Assembly (NCBI GenBank): GCA_013180625.2
Contig: SNVD02001148.1
Span: 62,001 to 126,000, forward strand
Origin: Boswellia sacra
Taxonomy: Eukaryota > Streptophyta > Magnoliopsida > Sapindales > Burseraceae
Reading direction: 5' to 3'
DNA length: 64,000 nt
The stretch's first letter is position 1; each line of letters begins with the position of its first letter. Position numbers and translations under genes: made by a program. Below are positions 1 to 10,736 of this stretch, piece by piece. A model generated the notes under the pieces. That model made no database searches. It was not told the DNA's origin and saw only the letters and a list, made by a program, of their open reading frames with translations.

Positions 1-108
1 AATTGTTGGAAGTTTACTACCATGTCGCCTAAACTTAAACAATCAGAAAAGAAAAAAAAAACACAAATCAACAATGAAAACAAAATAACAAATCGATTAG
101 AAAATCAA

Positions 109-126
109 TCCCCGGCAACGGCGCCA
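109..126 (-). promoter_or_regulatory. Primer binding site, tRNA-Asp type
   Basis: The minus strand reads TGGCGCCGTTGCCGGGGA, the complement of the 3' end of plant tRNA-Asp. It lies six bases inside the LTR edge, as expected for the start of minus-strand DNA synthesis. It fixes the element's orientation. Confidence 0.85.
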
Positions 127-132
127 AAAACT

Positions 133-1546
133 TGATGCGTTCGAAACTAGCAAGTATACTAGTCGCACAAGTAATAAAGTGATAAGTAAGATATCGTTCC
201 CACGAGGATTGATTCTAATTGAATTTGTTATTTCCAGCAACAATAAACTAAATGAGGGGGGTTTTTGTTGATTGATTAACTAAATGAAATATTAATGCAA
301 GTAAAGAATAACAAAACAGAAAGTTAAATTTGAATGAAAAATCAATGAGAGAAACCTGGTTAAGGGATCCTTCTCTACCACAAGATATGGATTTGCGAAT
401 TAATCATAGAATTGTCATCCAATTACACCATTGAAATTATCAACCGTAGATAACAACAAGCTCTGTTATCCCAATCTTTCCTTACTTTGTTGTTAAATAA
501 AACAGGCTCTTTATTTAATCTCTATCCATTAAACAACCTAGAACAAGCTCTCTAAATTTAATTCAATGGATGCATTACGATAAGAAAGATAGGTTGATCT
601 AAGCAATAAACACACAAGCTCGGATTATTTAACTTAGGTTGTATTCTCCAATTGCAATCTCTGATCACAATTTTGCTACTAAGATTAGAAATTCAAGACA
701 ATTACGGATCAAGATTTCTAGTCTAGCAATAGACAACAACCAGATTATATTCAGTTGGCCATTCGAAATACAATCCAGCAAGCAATCATAAGCATTAGAT
801 ATAGGAAAATACAAGCAACTTCAATTAGAGAATTGGATAACAACTTCTTGCACAATCAACTTACAAAAACCATATCAGGGGCTTTGAAATCACCCTCAAC
901 CAATTCAGATTCAGTTACACATGTTTAAGAACGTGGTAAATACAATACAACATGGAGACATTCCAGAAAATGAAAGGGAAAGGAAAAACTTAGCAAATTT
1001 GATGTAATTCTCTTTGGATTGTAGTTCTTCCTCTTTCCAAGCTTCCTTTCTCCTTCAAGAACTCCAGGAGATGAAAGAATTCTAGGGCTGCAGCATTCAC
1101 CATGTTCTCCCCTCTTTAAGTTATGAAAATAAAACCCTAAAATGTGTTTAAATACTCTGCTACAGTAACCTGCTACAGTGTCCTGTATTATACATGTTAC
1201 AGTGAGTTGTGGAATTACATTTCTATACTTCTTACACTGTTTTGATTACAACTTTTGATACACTGAATGGATTTATAAACCGTAAATTTTTCCAGAAAAT
1301 AGACTTCGAGAGCTTTCCAACGGTATATAATATGTCATCGGGTTCATTATATATCAATAGAATTAAATCCGAGAAGATGGTTGACTAGCAGAGGTGAAAA
1401 TGAAGGGTTTTACTCCATTTTTGTGCAAGTTGCTCCAAAACTCCTACAAATATCAAAACCACACAAAAACATAAAAATACGAAGGAATATAGCAAAGAAA
1501 CATGGACGAATTGATATGAAAATGATATATCAATAGACACTTATCA
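133..1546 (-). repeat. Long terminal repeat, copy 1 of Athila-like family
   Basis: A 1.41-kb LTR with TGAT...ATCA ends. It matches 60706-62106 along its whole length with scattered substitutions and small indels. Shared landmarks are the tgatgcgttcgaaactagca start, a CTACAGT-rich patch near 1150-1200 and the end ATAGACACNTATCA. No open frame is convincing inside it. Confidence 0.85.
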
Positions 1547-2430
1547 CAATCTCTTCTACTCCAAAGGCAACTGCCAACCTAGGTCCCCCAAGGAGAGCTT
1601 CATACTCTACGACATTATTGGTGGCTTTAAAATTAAAACGTAAGGCCACAGCAACTTCTACCCCATCTGGGGTTGGCAAAATCAAGCCAACTCCACTACC
1701 AATCTTATTAGATGACCCATCTACGAACAAGACCCATGCCTTCTGTGGATCTATTTCCATAGACATTGGTTGATCATTTGATCCTGCACTAGTCTCTTCA
1801 TCCTCCTTAATTCCACTGCTTGAAAATTCTACAATGAAGTCAACAACTGCTTGTCCTTTGATAGATGGTCTTGTAATATAATGTATGTCAAACTCTCCTA
1901 ACTCAATGGACCACTTGATGAGTCTTCCAGAAAGCTCTGGATGATAGAGGACCTGTCATAAAGGGTGATCAGTTGGCACCATAACAGTGTGTGCTTGAAA
2001 ATATGGGCGAAGCTTTCGTGCAGCAACAACTAAGGCGAGAGCCAGCTTCTCCATAGGAGGGTACCGACCTTCGACAGCTGTCAAGGCCTTACTCACATAA
2101 TAGATTGGCCTCTGGATTCCCTGATCCTCACGGATAAAAGCTGTGCTAACTGCATATGCGGAGACTGCTAGATAGAGAAAGAGCGGTTTCCCCATAATTG
2201 GTTTGGAGAGGAGAGGAGGAGAACCTAAGTACCTCTTAAGCTACAGGAAAGCATTCTCACACTCATTTGTCCATTCAAACTGCTTGCACTTCCTTAAAGC
2301 TTTAAAGAAAGGGTGACATTTATCGATCGCCCTAGAAATAAAGCGATTTAAGGCGGCAACTCGTCCAGTGAGAACTTGTATATCTTTTGGTGTTTTGAGA
2401 GACTCAAGCTGCATAAGCGCTTAGATTTTC
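1547..2430 (-). pseudogene. gypsy A RNase H plus second (Tat-type) RNase H, truncated
   Basis: After RT the frame shifts near 2435 and resumes with a connection segment and the RT-linked RNase H (GKPLFLYLAVSAYAVSTAF, then RPIYYVSKAL and DHPL). An in-frame stop follows DHPL. Beyond a linker the same frame holds a second RNase H module (WVLFVDGSSNKIGSGVGLIL, then NNVVEYEALL). That module ends at 1547, where the Athila-like LTR begins. In Tat elements this additional domain is the archaeal-type RNase H. The coding product would have degraded the RNA strand during reverse transcription. Confidence 0.8.
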
Positions 2431-3306
2431 TCAGGATTGGCCTCTATTCCCCTTTGGGTGACAATGAATCCTAAGAACTTTTTCAGAGGATACCTCAAAA
2501 GCACATTTAGTGGTATTCAGCTTTATATTGTGTTTTCGGAGGATGTCAAAAGTTGTTCGGAGGTCGTCTACATGGGATCTGGCATCCATGCTCTTGGTGA
2601 GCATATCATCCACATAAACTTCCATGGTCTTTCCTAGGAGAGAAGCAAACATGGAGTTTACTAACTGTTGATAGGTTGCTCCAGCATTTTTCAGTCCAAA
2701 AGGCATCATTCAATAACAGTACAACCCTCTATTAGTGATGAAAGCTATTTTTTCTTCATCCTTCAGGTACATTGGAATCTGGTTATAACCAGAATAAGCA
2801 TCCATGAAGCTCAACAATTGGTGGCCAGTTATGGCATCAACTAGTTGATCTATCCTGGGCAATAGAAAACTATCTTTTGGGCAATACTTGTTCAAATCTT
2901 TGAAGTCGATGCAGACACGCCATTTTCCATTGGCTTTTTTCACCAATACGACATTGGAGAGCCATTCGGGGTAGTTTACCTCTCGAATGATTCCACTTGC
3001 CAAGAGCTTTTCTACTTCTAAGGCAATTGCCTCTAAACGCTCTGGGGCTTGGTACATCTTCTTTTGTCGAATGGGTTGAGCTGGAGGGTTGACATTAAGG
3101 TGGTAGACAACTAAACTTGGGTCTATGCCCTGCATGTCTTCATGAGACCATGCAAAAACGTCATTGTATTCTCGGAGAAAACCAATCAATTTGTCTTTGA
3201 TTGGTAGAGGAAGACTCTTACCCACCTTCACTGTCTTTTCTGAATTATTCAAATAGATAGGGACGTCGTCCATTCCTTCCATTGGAACTGCAGCCTCCCC
3301 TTTCAC
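2431..3306 (-). pseudogene. gypsy A reverse transcriptase
   Basis: This is RT of Ty3/gypsy type. The first part holds the thumb-side approach (VNPPAQPIRQKKM) and the IDFKDLNKYCPKDSFLLPRI and DAYSGYNQI motifs. The second part holds MMPFGLKNAGATYQ and the catalytic VYVDDML box. An in-frame TGA lies between GLYCY and MMPFG where related elements have a lysine codon. The frame is lost after KCAFEVSSEKVL. It would have copied element RNA into DNA in virus-like particles; the catalytic DD pair is present but the frame is broken. Confidence 0.85.
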
Positions 3307-3405
3307 AGGGTCTCATGGATCCAAACTTTCCATCCCCTTGGAAGGTTCTCCACGAATCATCAATAGCTTATGTGCCTTCTCTTTAAAAGCCATGTTGTAG
3401 CATTC

Positions 3406-3945
3406 TCAAGAGGTTCGTTGTTCACCTCTAACTTCTCCTATCCCTGAAGGTGTTGAAAATTTCAAGACATGATGATAGACACCCATTACTACTTTGAAGT
3501 CATAAAGTGATAGCCGTCCAAGAATGGCGTTATAAACACCCGGATGATCTACCATCAGAAAATTCACAATCTTGGTTGTTTGTAGGGAGCCTTCTCCTAA
3601 GGTCACCGGTAACGAAATTACTCCTTCGAGAATAACCTTTCCTCCAGTGAATCCCATCAGAGAAGTTTGGATGCCTCTCATATCTCTGCGGTTAAGAACC
3701 AGTCGATCAAATGCATCCAATGACATTATGTCAGCTGAGGTCCCGTTGTCAACCAATACTCTTTTTAACCTTTTATTGGCCACAATTACTGTAAGGACCA
3801 AGGCATCACAATGAGGATGATGGATACCTTGTGCATCTTGAGATGAAAAAGTGATAACGTCATGATCCCTAACATTGTTAGAAGAGGCTGTCAAGTTGAC
3901 TTCATAATGAGGGAGGTCATATCTTGCTTGCCTAGCCAGGTGCAT
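3406..3945 (-). pseudogene. gypsy A aspartic protease region
   Basis: The 179-codon frame holds a retropepsin-like active site written VLVDNGTSADIM, the VDNG variant common in Tat elements. About 70 residues later comes the second conserved patch, YNAILGR. The product would process the gag-pol polyprotein. A stop at 3406 and a shifted frame separate it from RT, which starts near 3306. Confidence 0.75.
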
Positions 3946-4101
3946 TCGGGCTTGGGAACTTGGACTAGCCAGTATTCCTCCAAAAATCGTGGCTACTTCA
4001 TCTAATGGTTCTTTCCCTTTGTCATTCTTGCTAGATGGTTCGGGGGGGGGATAAATGTATTCTTGTAGCTGGCCATCCTTGATAAGACCCTCAATTTGTT
4101 T

Positions 4102-5851
4102 TCAAAGTTCAAAGCAATCTACAGTGTTATGACCATGAGCCCGGTGGAAATGACAGAACTTTCTCCTATCTCTTGCTCTTAGATTTGACCGTAAGGGGGC
4201 AGGTTCTTTCAGTAGTCCCTTATCTTTGATTTCTTTCAAGATATCTTGCTGTGGCATGTTAAGTAATGTGAAAGTATGGTGCTCCTCCTGGGGTCGATCA
4301 TGATGCTCTTGGCAGGGTTGGGTGGATGGCCCTTGCAATAAGAGACGATCATTTCTAAATGTATCTCACGCGGAGCATCGATTTGAGGTTGACCTCTGAT
4401 TTCTATCATGATATTCTCTTCTGTGATTGTCATATGATCGTCTATCTATACGTGAGGAATTAGGTATCACCGGAGTCTGCCTAGGGTAATTTGCTTGATA
4501 AATTTCCTCTGCATCGGCATGGCTAAAGATCCTTGCCCATGCTTCTTGGTACGTGCATGGGAGGTTAACAGAGAATTCCCATGCTAGAGGGAGCTCCCCT
4601 TTGATTCCTTGGACCAAACCTTGCATAGCATAACCATCATTAAATTGATCCACTCGAGCGACCTCCCGTTGGTACCTGTCCACAAATGCACGGAGTGATT
4701 CATTACGACCTTGCTTGATTGAAAGAAGGCTCTGTGCTGGACGACTTCTTGTTTTCATATTGCTAAAGTGTGTGAGAAACTACGAGCAAGCTCATCAAAG
4801 CTGGAGATGGATGAGGCTGGTAACCTCCTATACAATTGCTTAACTGATCCTCCAAGGGTAAGAGAGAAACTTCTACACATTATTCCCACTGAGACCTCTT
4901 GTATCTCCATATGAGAAACAAAAGAGTCTAAATGCTCTCGGGGGTCAGTTGTCCCTTGGTAAAGCTCAAGTTGTGGCATCCGAAATCTGTACGGGTATCT
5001 TTCCCTAAGAATGTCTTCAGCAAAGGGTGACTCCCATTGTGGACGACCATCCTCTTCTCCTCCTGAACGCTTAATTAACTTCTCCAGCTTATGAATTTTT
5101 TCATCCATTTCTCGCTTGAATTCCGCATAATGATTATCTGATGTTTCCTCTTCCGAGACATCCATTGGAACAACATCTGGGCGATGATTCTTACTTCTAG
5201 GTGGTGAGTTGGGGTGATTTCTTTTTGACTGGTAGTTACCCCTTGGAGCGTAAGAACCATGATAAGAATAGGCTGGCTGATCAACATTACTTCCTTTTGG
5301 TCCTTGCTCAACACTTGTATGGCGCTTTTTGTTTAAAGAGTGACGAAGGTCTACTGCTGGCAATCGTTGTTCAGATATGACGTGTGGAGGAGGGGGAATC
5401 TTTGGGCAACCATCCCTTCCCTGAACAATAGGATGGGAAAGATTTGGTTGAATGACCTGATGAAGAGGTAATCTAGTGGTCTGGGCAACCAGATCAGTAT
5501 GCCACCAACATCCGTTGGGACATTAGGTATTACCATAGCATTCCTTGGGTTATTTCCAGCAGTATTTGCAACCTGTTGAGTACTATGTCCAAAAGCTTGG
5601 TTGAACATAGTCACCATACGGTTCATTTGTTCATCAAAATTCCGCATGGTATGCGTCATGGTTGTCAATCGACTCGTCTTGCCTTTCCTCGGTCTCCTAA
5701 GTGGAAGTTGGGGTTGCTTGGGGTTAGGGCCCATAGAGGATATTACTAAGGCTCTCCGTATATCAACTACCCTTCGACGTCGGGGAGGTGCTTCTACCTC
5801 GATTTACCCTTCAACCTCTAGGGAGGTTAAGTGTTGGGATGCATGACTCAT
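4102..5851 (-). pseudogene. gypsy A gag, frameshifted
   Basis: A likely ATG lies at 5851 (MSHASQHLTSLEVEG), followed by an in-frame TAA and then an open frame to 5351. The gag core continues in other frames at 5363-4755 (PYRFRMPQLELYQGTTDPRE) and 4758-4366 (RNESLRAFVDRYQREVARVD). It ends with the Tat-type pattern CHFHRAHGHNTVDC at 4110-4170. At least two frame changes are needed to read it through. It would have been the capsid and nucleocapsid precursor. Confidence 0.8.
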
Positions 5852-5906
5852 GATGTGTTTGATTATGTTTGGATGGGAGTAACAACTAAAGAGGCTTAGA
5901 TTGTCG

Positions 5907-5924
5907 TTCCCACAGACGGTGCCA
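5907..5924 (-). promoter_or_regulatory. gypsy A primer binding site
   Basis: The minus strand reads TGGCACCGTCTGTGGGAA a few bases inside the LTR end, the usual PBS form of Tat-like elements. The matching tRNA is not assigned here. Confidence 0.6.
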
Positions 5925-5929
5925 ACTAT

Positions 5930-6300
5930 TGATGCACGATTTCTAGACGACCGAAAAGCGGGTTGAAGCTTGAATTGTACGTCGGGTCTAATCCTAAGAA
6001 CAAAGAAAAATAGTCAGGGGGCGGTGGTGCCGGCGAAAACCCTCTGACGCCCAAGTCAGTTTTCGGCACACCGAAATTTTCTAGGAGAATTTCCTAGAGA
6101 GAGAAGCTCTCAAAAGCAAAGGAAATTTAGAGAGAGAAAGAGTTTAGAAAAGTGTGCATACCTTGAGTAAAAATTTGGAGGGTTTATATAGGCATTAGGA
6201 GGAGTCATTGTGGGACCTAGATAATGGCCATATATTGGGCTTCAGTAATGGGCTTACTAGGTTAGGTGTAAATAAAGCCAATTCCGTTATGACCATAACA
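5930..6300 (-). repeat. gypsy A 5' LTR
   Basis: About 370 bp between TGATGCACGA next to the PBS and GACCATAACA (TGTTATGG on the minus strand). A TATA box reads TATATAAACC on the minus strand at 6181-6190. The partner LTR is outside the window, so the outer edge near 6300 rests on the TG...CA rule only. Confidence 0.6.
6181..6190 (-). promoter_or_regulatory. TATA box in gypsy A LTR
   Basis: TATATAAACC on the minus strand inside the LTR, upstream of the gag direction, as expected for the element's own promoter. Confidence 0.5.
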
Positions 6301-9123
6301 AAAAGAATAATAGATATTAAAAAGTTTAATAAGAAAGAGTAATGCTACTCTTATGAACCATTTATACAAACTCACTCATACAAATATCATCACTCAATTA
6401 AAAGTTTACAGTGCAAAGTTGGAGGTGCTTTTTTCCCACTTTGTTGTTGAGAGTGAAGTTTTATGGGGCCTAAATGAAACTGATCATATCGGCACAATCA
6501 TGCTTTAAACTATGTTTTTGGATGTGAAATGACTCGTGTTATTGGAACCCCACTTGTAATTTAATCTCTTAACTTTAATGAGAATAAAACTGTAATAACA
6601 ATACTCATCCATCATCATCTTTTAGGAATTGATCACACCTCTATCTCTCTCCCCTTCCCTCCATTTTTCCAGATGCAAATCTCTCAAGAAGCTTTTGTTT
6701 TGCACTAGCATATACTTGAAGGAGCACCTCATTATTCTTAGAGAGAGAGAGAGAGAGTCAAAAGAATTACACCAATGAATATACGAATTACATAGAGTGT
6801 TATATTATTACATTAAATAAGTTATATCTTGTCAACTTAAGTTATATAAAAGGTTGATTATACATAGATGAGTTATAGATGTAGCATAACTCAGAATAAC
6901 ATATTTGAACTTTGATCTTTGAATTTGATGTTAAGCTTGTGTACATTTTTGCTAATAATCTTGTGTGTTGTTTTATTTGTTTGTTTGTTTATTAGTTTTT
7001 TTTTCCTTTTTTTTTTATCTTTAAAGTCATGGTTTATGAGATGTAAAAATTGTTTGTAGAGAAAAAGAAAAAACAAAAATAATTTTGTTTATTTTGCTTT
7101 GCAGCATATGCAAATAGAGCACGCACCAATACATTTATTAGTATTTTAATGTCCGTGTCCGTCTAAAAACTACATTTTGAAGTTAAAAATTAGTTGTTCG
7201 ACTTGTTTAGTCCATTGATGTCATTTTATTCGGATCCTAGTAGACAAGGAACAAGCAAAAAGCCAAATCTTTTATAAATGCAGAGAAGATTATTAATCTA
7301 ATGACTTCCTACCTAAAAGCCATGCAAAAGCAAGAATAATTCAAGAAAAATGATATGAATAGGGCCTTGCATGCACTTGCATATATCATAAGCAATGACA
7401 TCATAGAGTTGGTTCCAAAGTGTTGTAACAAAAGAGTGAAGAAAATGGAGAATAAATTGGTTTTATTGGATTTCTGGCAAGCCCATTTGCATTGGCCGAG
7501 AAGAAAATTTATTCAATTCATAAGAAACTGATTCATGATGGAAACCCAGATTTTTAATACGTAATTATTATTGGGTACATTGTTGAGGTTTGGCAAGTGA
7601 AGCCTCCTTTGCTGCCGTCTGATCCTTGCCATACATCTCAAGCAATGTTTTAGGCTGATTATGATGGACAAAAATGTAACTTCTTTGCTCATTTCCTTTG
7701 TTTATTTATTTATTTTTTTTGCTTCATTGGCTAATTGTATTCTACATCACTCGAACCAATGTTCTTTATACCCAATTTCCAAGTACGTCAATTCATTGTT
7801 AAAATTTGAAACATAAATTTAATATATTAATGCTTATTTGAAAGAAAGTTTCCATAATTTTTTTATATATAAATAAAAGTTCTTTTCATACGATTTTTTG
7901 AGACATGGGTTGAATCATTCTTCATTAAAAAAGAAAAGTTATTTAGCCAACTTTTGATAAAGCTTTTTTAGCAATGCTTTAAAAATATTGTGCTAAAAAA
8001 GATAATTTTATAAATTGTTTTGATATAGGGAGGGTTTATATGCGCTAAAAAAAAACTCTTTACACCCACTTTCTAAGTAATTTTAAATTTTACTTCATAA
8101 TTATTCTATAGATAACTAAATGTAAATTTAATATATGAATAATCTGACAATAGAATTACTTTATTGTATTTTAATAGTTATTTAGTAATGTTGTATTTTA
8201 TTATTTATTTAGTAGTGCTCATGTGGGGGTATAAATGAAAATTATGAAATATAAGGACATATTAAATATCATTTTAATAAGTGTTAATAGATATGGATTT
8301 CGTGGAAATTTAACATAATATATAATGAAAGAGAAGTTTTGGACTAACCTCCCACTCCACCATCGCCACTCACCGGCTCTTCCCTCCACTTCACCATCGT
8401 CGGCTCTCGCCTCCATACCACCATCCTTTGTTACGGCCGCCTCCAGGTCCATTCTCCTCACTTGCGGCACGCCTCCAAGTCCCAGACGCTCTCTATTGGA
8501 GCTTGCCTCCACGGCTCCACCCTACTCTGTCGCTACTCAAGCTCCACCATCTCAGGTCGTCGCAGTTCCGCCTTCTCCAATCTTGACGGCAGTTAAGGGG
8601 AGCTTTGGAGGCCTCCGTGACCCACATTATTGATGCATTATGTGTCAACATCACTATAAGCAAACCAAAAGAAAGATATAAAGCAACATGCAAGTCTAAG
8701 CAAGTGTCCTTGGTCTACCCTTGAAACGGAGAACCAAATGATGTTTCTTTGCTACGTTATTTTCTATATTTTATGTTTCTGGATTTGGTTTTCCCATAAA
8801 AAGGAAAAAGAATGAACGAGAGACTCAAATGAAGCAGCTTAGTTATATCTAGCTTCACATTTTATGTCATCTGTATTGATAGGGATTAGGGATATTATGC
8901 ATTTGGTCCACCATGCATCCTTTTTTTTTTTTTTTACTTCAAAATAAACATAAATAAATGGAGATGATATCACTACCTCTTTCACCTATATCACCTTGTT
9001 AGATTGTAAGTCAAAAACTTAAACATGTTTCTTTTTAATTTTTATGTATTCACTTTTTAATTTTAGACTTTTAATATATATTATATTGTAAAAATTTTTT
9101 GAATTTTTCAAAATAGTTTTTAG
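6301..9123. other. Gene-poor AT-rich flank
   Basis: No gene or coding element is recognised. The stretch is AT-rich with many homopolymer runs. It holds an (AG)n tract at 6740-6757 and one unusual GC-richer island at about 8340-8600 that is open on the + strand (8325-8633, proline- and serine-rich) without recognisable similarity. Confidence 0.6.
6740..6757. repeat. (AG)n microsatellite
   Basis: About nine uninterrupted AG units. Confidence 0.9.
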
Positions 9124-9216
9124 CTTGGACCTGTATGGTGTTGCTCTGATTTACAGTTTTGCTACTTTGGTTGCTGCAACTACAAATTGCCTTTATGTGA
9201 TTACTTTCTTCTTGGC
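9124..9216 (+). pseudogene. Exon-like segment split by copia B, left part
   Basis: The segment follows a plausible acceptor (GTTTTTAG at 9116-9123). It is open and reads LDLYGVALIYSFATLVAAT and onwards, strongly hydrophobic. Joined across the copia B insertion to 29593-29604, it ends at a consensus donor CGCAG|GTACAA, giving a 105-nt candidate exon. A MATE-type multi-spanning transporter is possible from the GVAL...LYV spacing, but I do not recognise the gene. No other exons were found nearby. Confidence 0.35.
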
Positions 9217-10078
9217 TATTAGTTTTCACATTGTATGGATGTTAAGATAGATGTAACTGAAATAGTTAAGAATAATGGAACAAAAAATTTTACGTAATTC
9301 AGCTATCAACTAGCTTACATCCACAGGCAATAAGAGTTGCAACCCACTATGCGGTATGTGTTTACAGTCGACTTAGGACTCTTTACAATAGTAGTCACCC
9401 GCTCAGTCACTAACGTAATACATGTAAACTTGATCACCCTTGATCATAGCCAAAGTCCTTTGCACACTTTTCTGATGTTGCACTACTCAGACACGTCAGA
9501 CTTAACTAAAACAGTTTAGTCAGGTGTAACCACGATAATTGTTACAGAATCATGTAATCACTCAACTCTCTTAAGCTTACATGACTCAATAACTCTTAGA
9601 AATCAGATCTATGCACATACCTAATGCACATGAGTCACGCACAGTCTAAACTCACTCAATCATAAAGATTTTATAATGAAGATCATGAAAAACAAAGACA
9701 CTCAAGTGCACTCCTCAATTCTGCACATACACCACTTGCTTTTTGCACTACCGTTAAGCCCTTAAGTGCTTCCCTTTATATAGCCTGCATGAACAGCTAT
9801 ATAATTCATGTAATCAACAATGCTAATCAATATCAAATCCTTGCAAAAAAGAAATAGGATGATTAGATAAACTATAGGAAAACATATTAAGATGAGTATG
9901 AAAAGTATTCCAATTCTAAAAACTTTCCAATAATCAAATTTTTTCCTAAAATAAATATCTCATAATGAAGTAGGAAAAAGAATATCACACATGTTTTTAT
10001 TACAAGTTGACAAAATAAATTTTAATCACATGCATTGCATATGCATGAAATTTGCCATATGTCATATTGACACTAACA
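9217..10078 (-). repeat. copia B 3' LTR
   Basis: 862 bp. It matches 28674-29587 throughout, apart from a roughly 50-bp segment missing here near 9886. The minus strand starts TGTTAGTGTCA. The terminal TG on the + side has decayed to TA at 9217-9218. Confidence 0.85.
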
Positions 10079-10094
10079 ATCTTCCCCTTTGGTG
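10079..10094 (-). promoter_or_regulatory. copia B polypurine tract
   Basis: The minus strand reads ACCAAAGGGGAAGATT directly before the LTR start TGTTAG. This is the plus-strand primer of the element. Confidence 0.75.
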
Positions 10095-10736
10095 TCTTGT
10101 GATGAAAACATCCACAAGTTTTTGTGAATAAAATTCTGCATGGTTAAGTGTAAAAATAATGTAAACACTTAGTAAAAAATTCACAAAAACAAGAATACCA
10201 ACGTTCAGTTATAACAAATATAACTGAAATAACATAACCGCATTATCCAGTATCTGTACAGAAACAAATATCAGACACAGAACATCAATAGCTTATGCTA
10301 TGCAAACTGGTCTGCATTATATTCAAATCAAAATATAAAAGAAACATTAAATCATTCAATAATGTAAAATCAATGTAATATTACAAGATAAACTGCATAA
10401 CATACTAGTTTCAACCTATTCCTTGCAAGTTTAAACGTTAACCAAAATGCTAAGCAAAAACATAAAAAAAAAATTATAAAAAACTTAAATACTACTCCCC
10501 AAGTACTACTACTCCTCCTGGAAGCATTACTACTCCTTCTTGATTTCATTAAAAGTGCCAAAGACAAAGTTCTAAAAGAAATAAAGTAAATGGTTAATTA
10601 AGTCAAATTCAATTAAGTCTGGCAGACTTGTGCACAGGCAACTTAAAGGGGTGTGTTTTGGATCTTCTAGCAGTAGTCTTGAAACACATGAATGCTGGTT
10701 TTGAGAAGTATCAGCAGGAGTTGATATGGTAGTTGG
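10095..10736. other. copia B 3' untranslated region
   Basis: AT-rich sequence between the PPT and the end of the extra reading frame. No coding feature is supported. Confidence 0.5.

Larger units (their letters stand above)
1..1546 (-). mobile_element. 5' end of an Athila-like Ty3/gypsy element (leader, PBS, 5' LTR)
   Basis: The element reads on the minus strand. The LTR lies at 133-1546, and a primer binding site for tRNA-Asp lies just outside it, towards coordinate 1. The internal part therefore runs out of the window to the left. The right edge of the LTR abuts an RNase H reading frame of another gypsy element, so this copy is nested in it. A second copy of the LTR lies at 60706-62106. 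The Athila assignment is inferred from the tRNA-Asp PBS and the long LTR; no coding region of this copy is visible. Confidence 0.75.
1547..6300 (-). mobile_element. Degenerate Tat-like Ty3/gypsy retrotransposon (gypsy A)
   Basis: Reading from right to left: 5' LTR (5930-6300), PBS-like segment, gag, protease, reverse transcriptase, RNase H and the start of a second RNase H, cut at 1547 by the Athila-like LTR. Integrase and 3' LTR must lie beyond the nested element, outside the window. The second RNase H after the RT-linked one is the hallmark of the Tat lineage. Frameshifts and in-frame stops in gag and pol make it non-autonomous. Confidence 0.85.
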
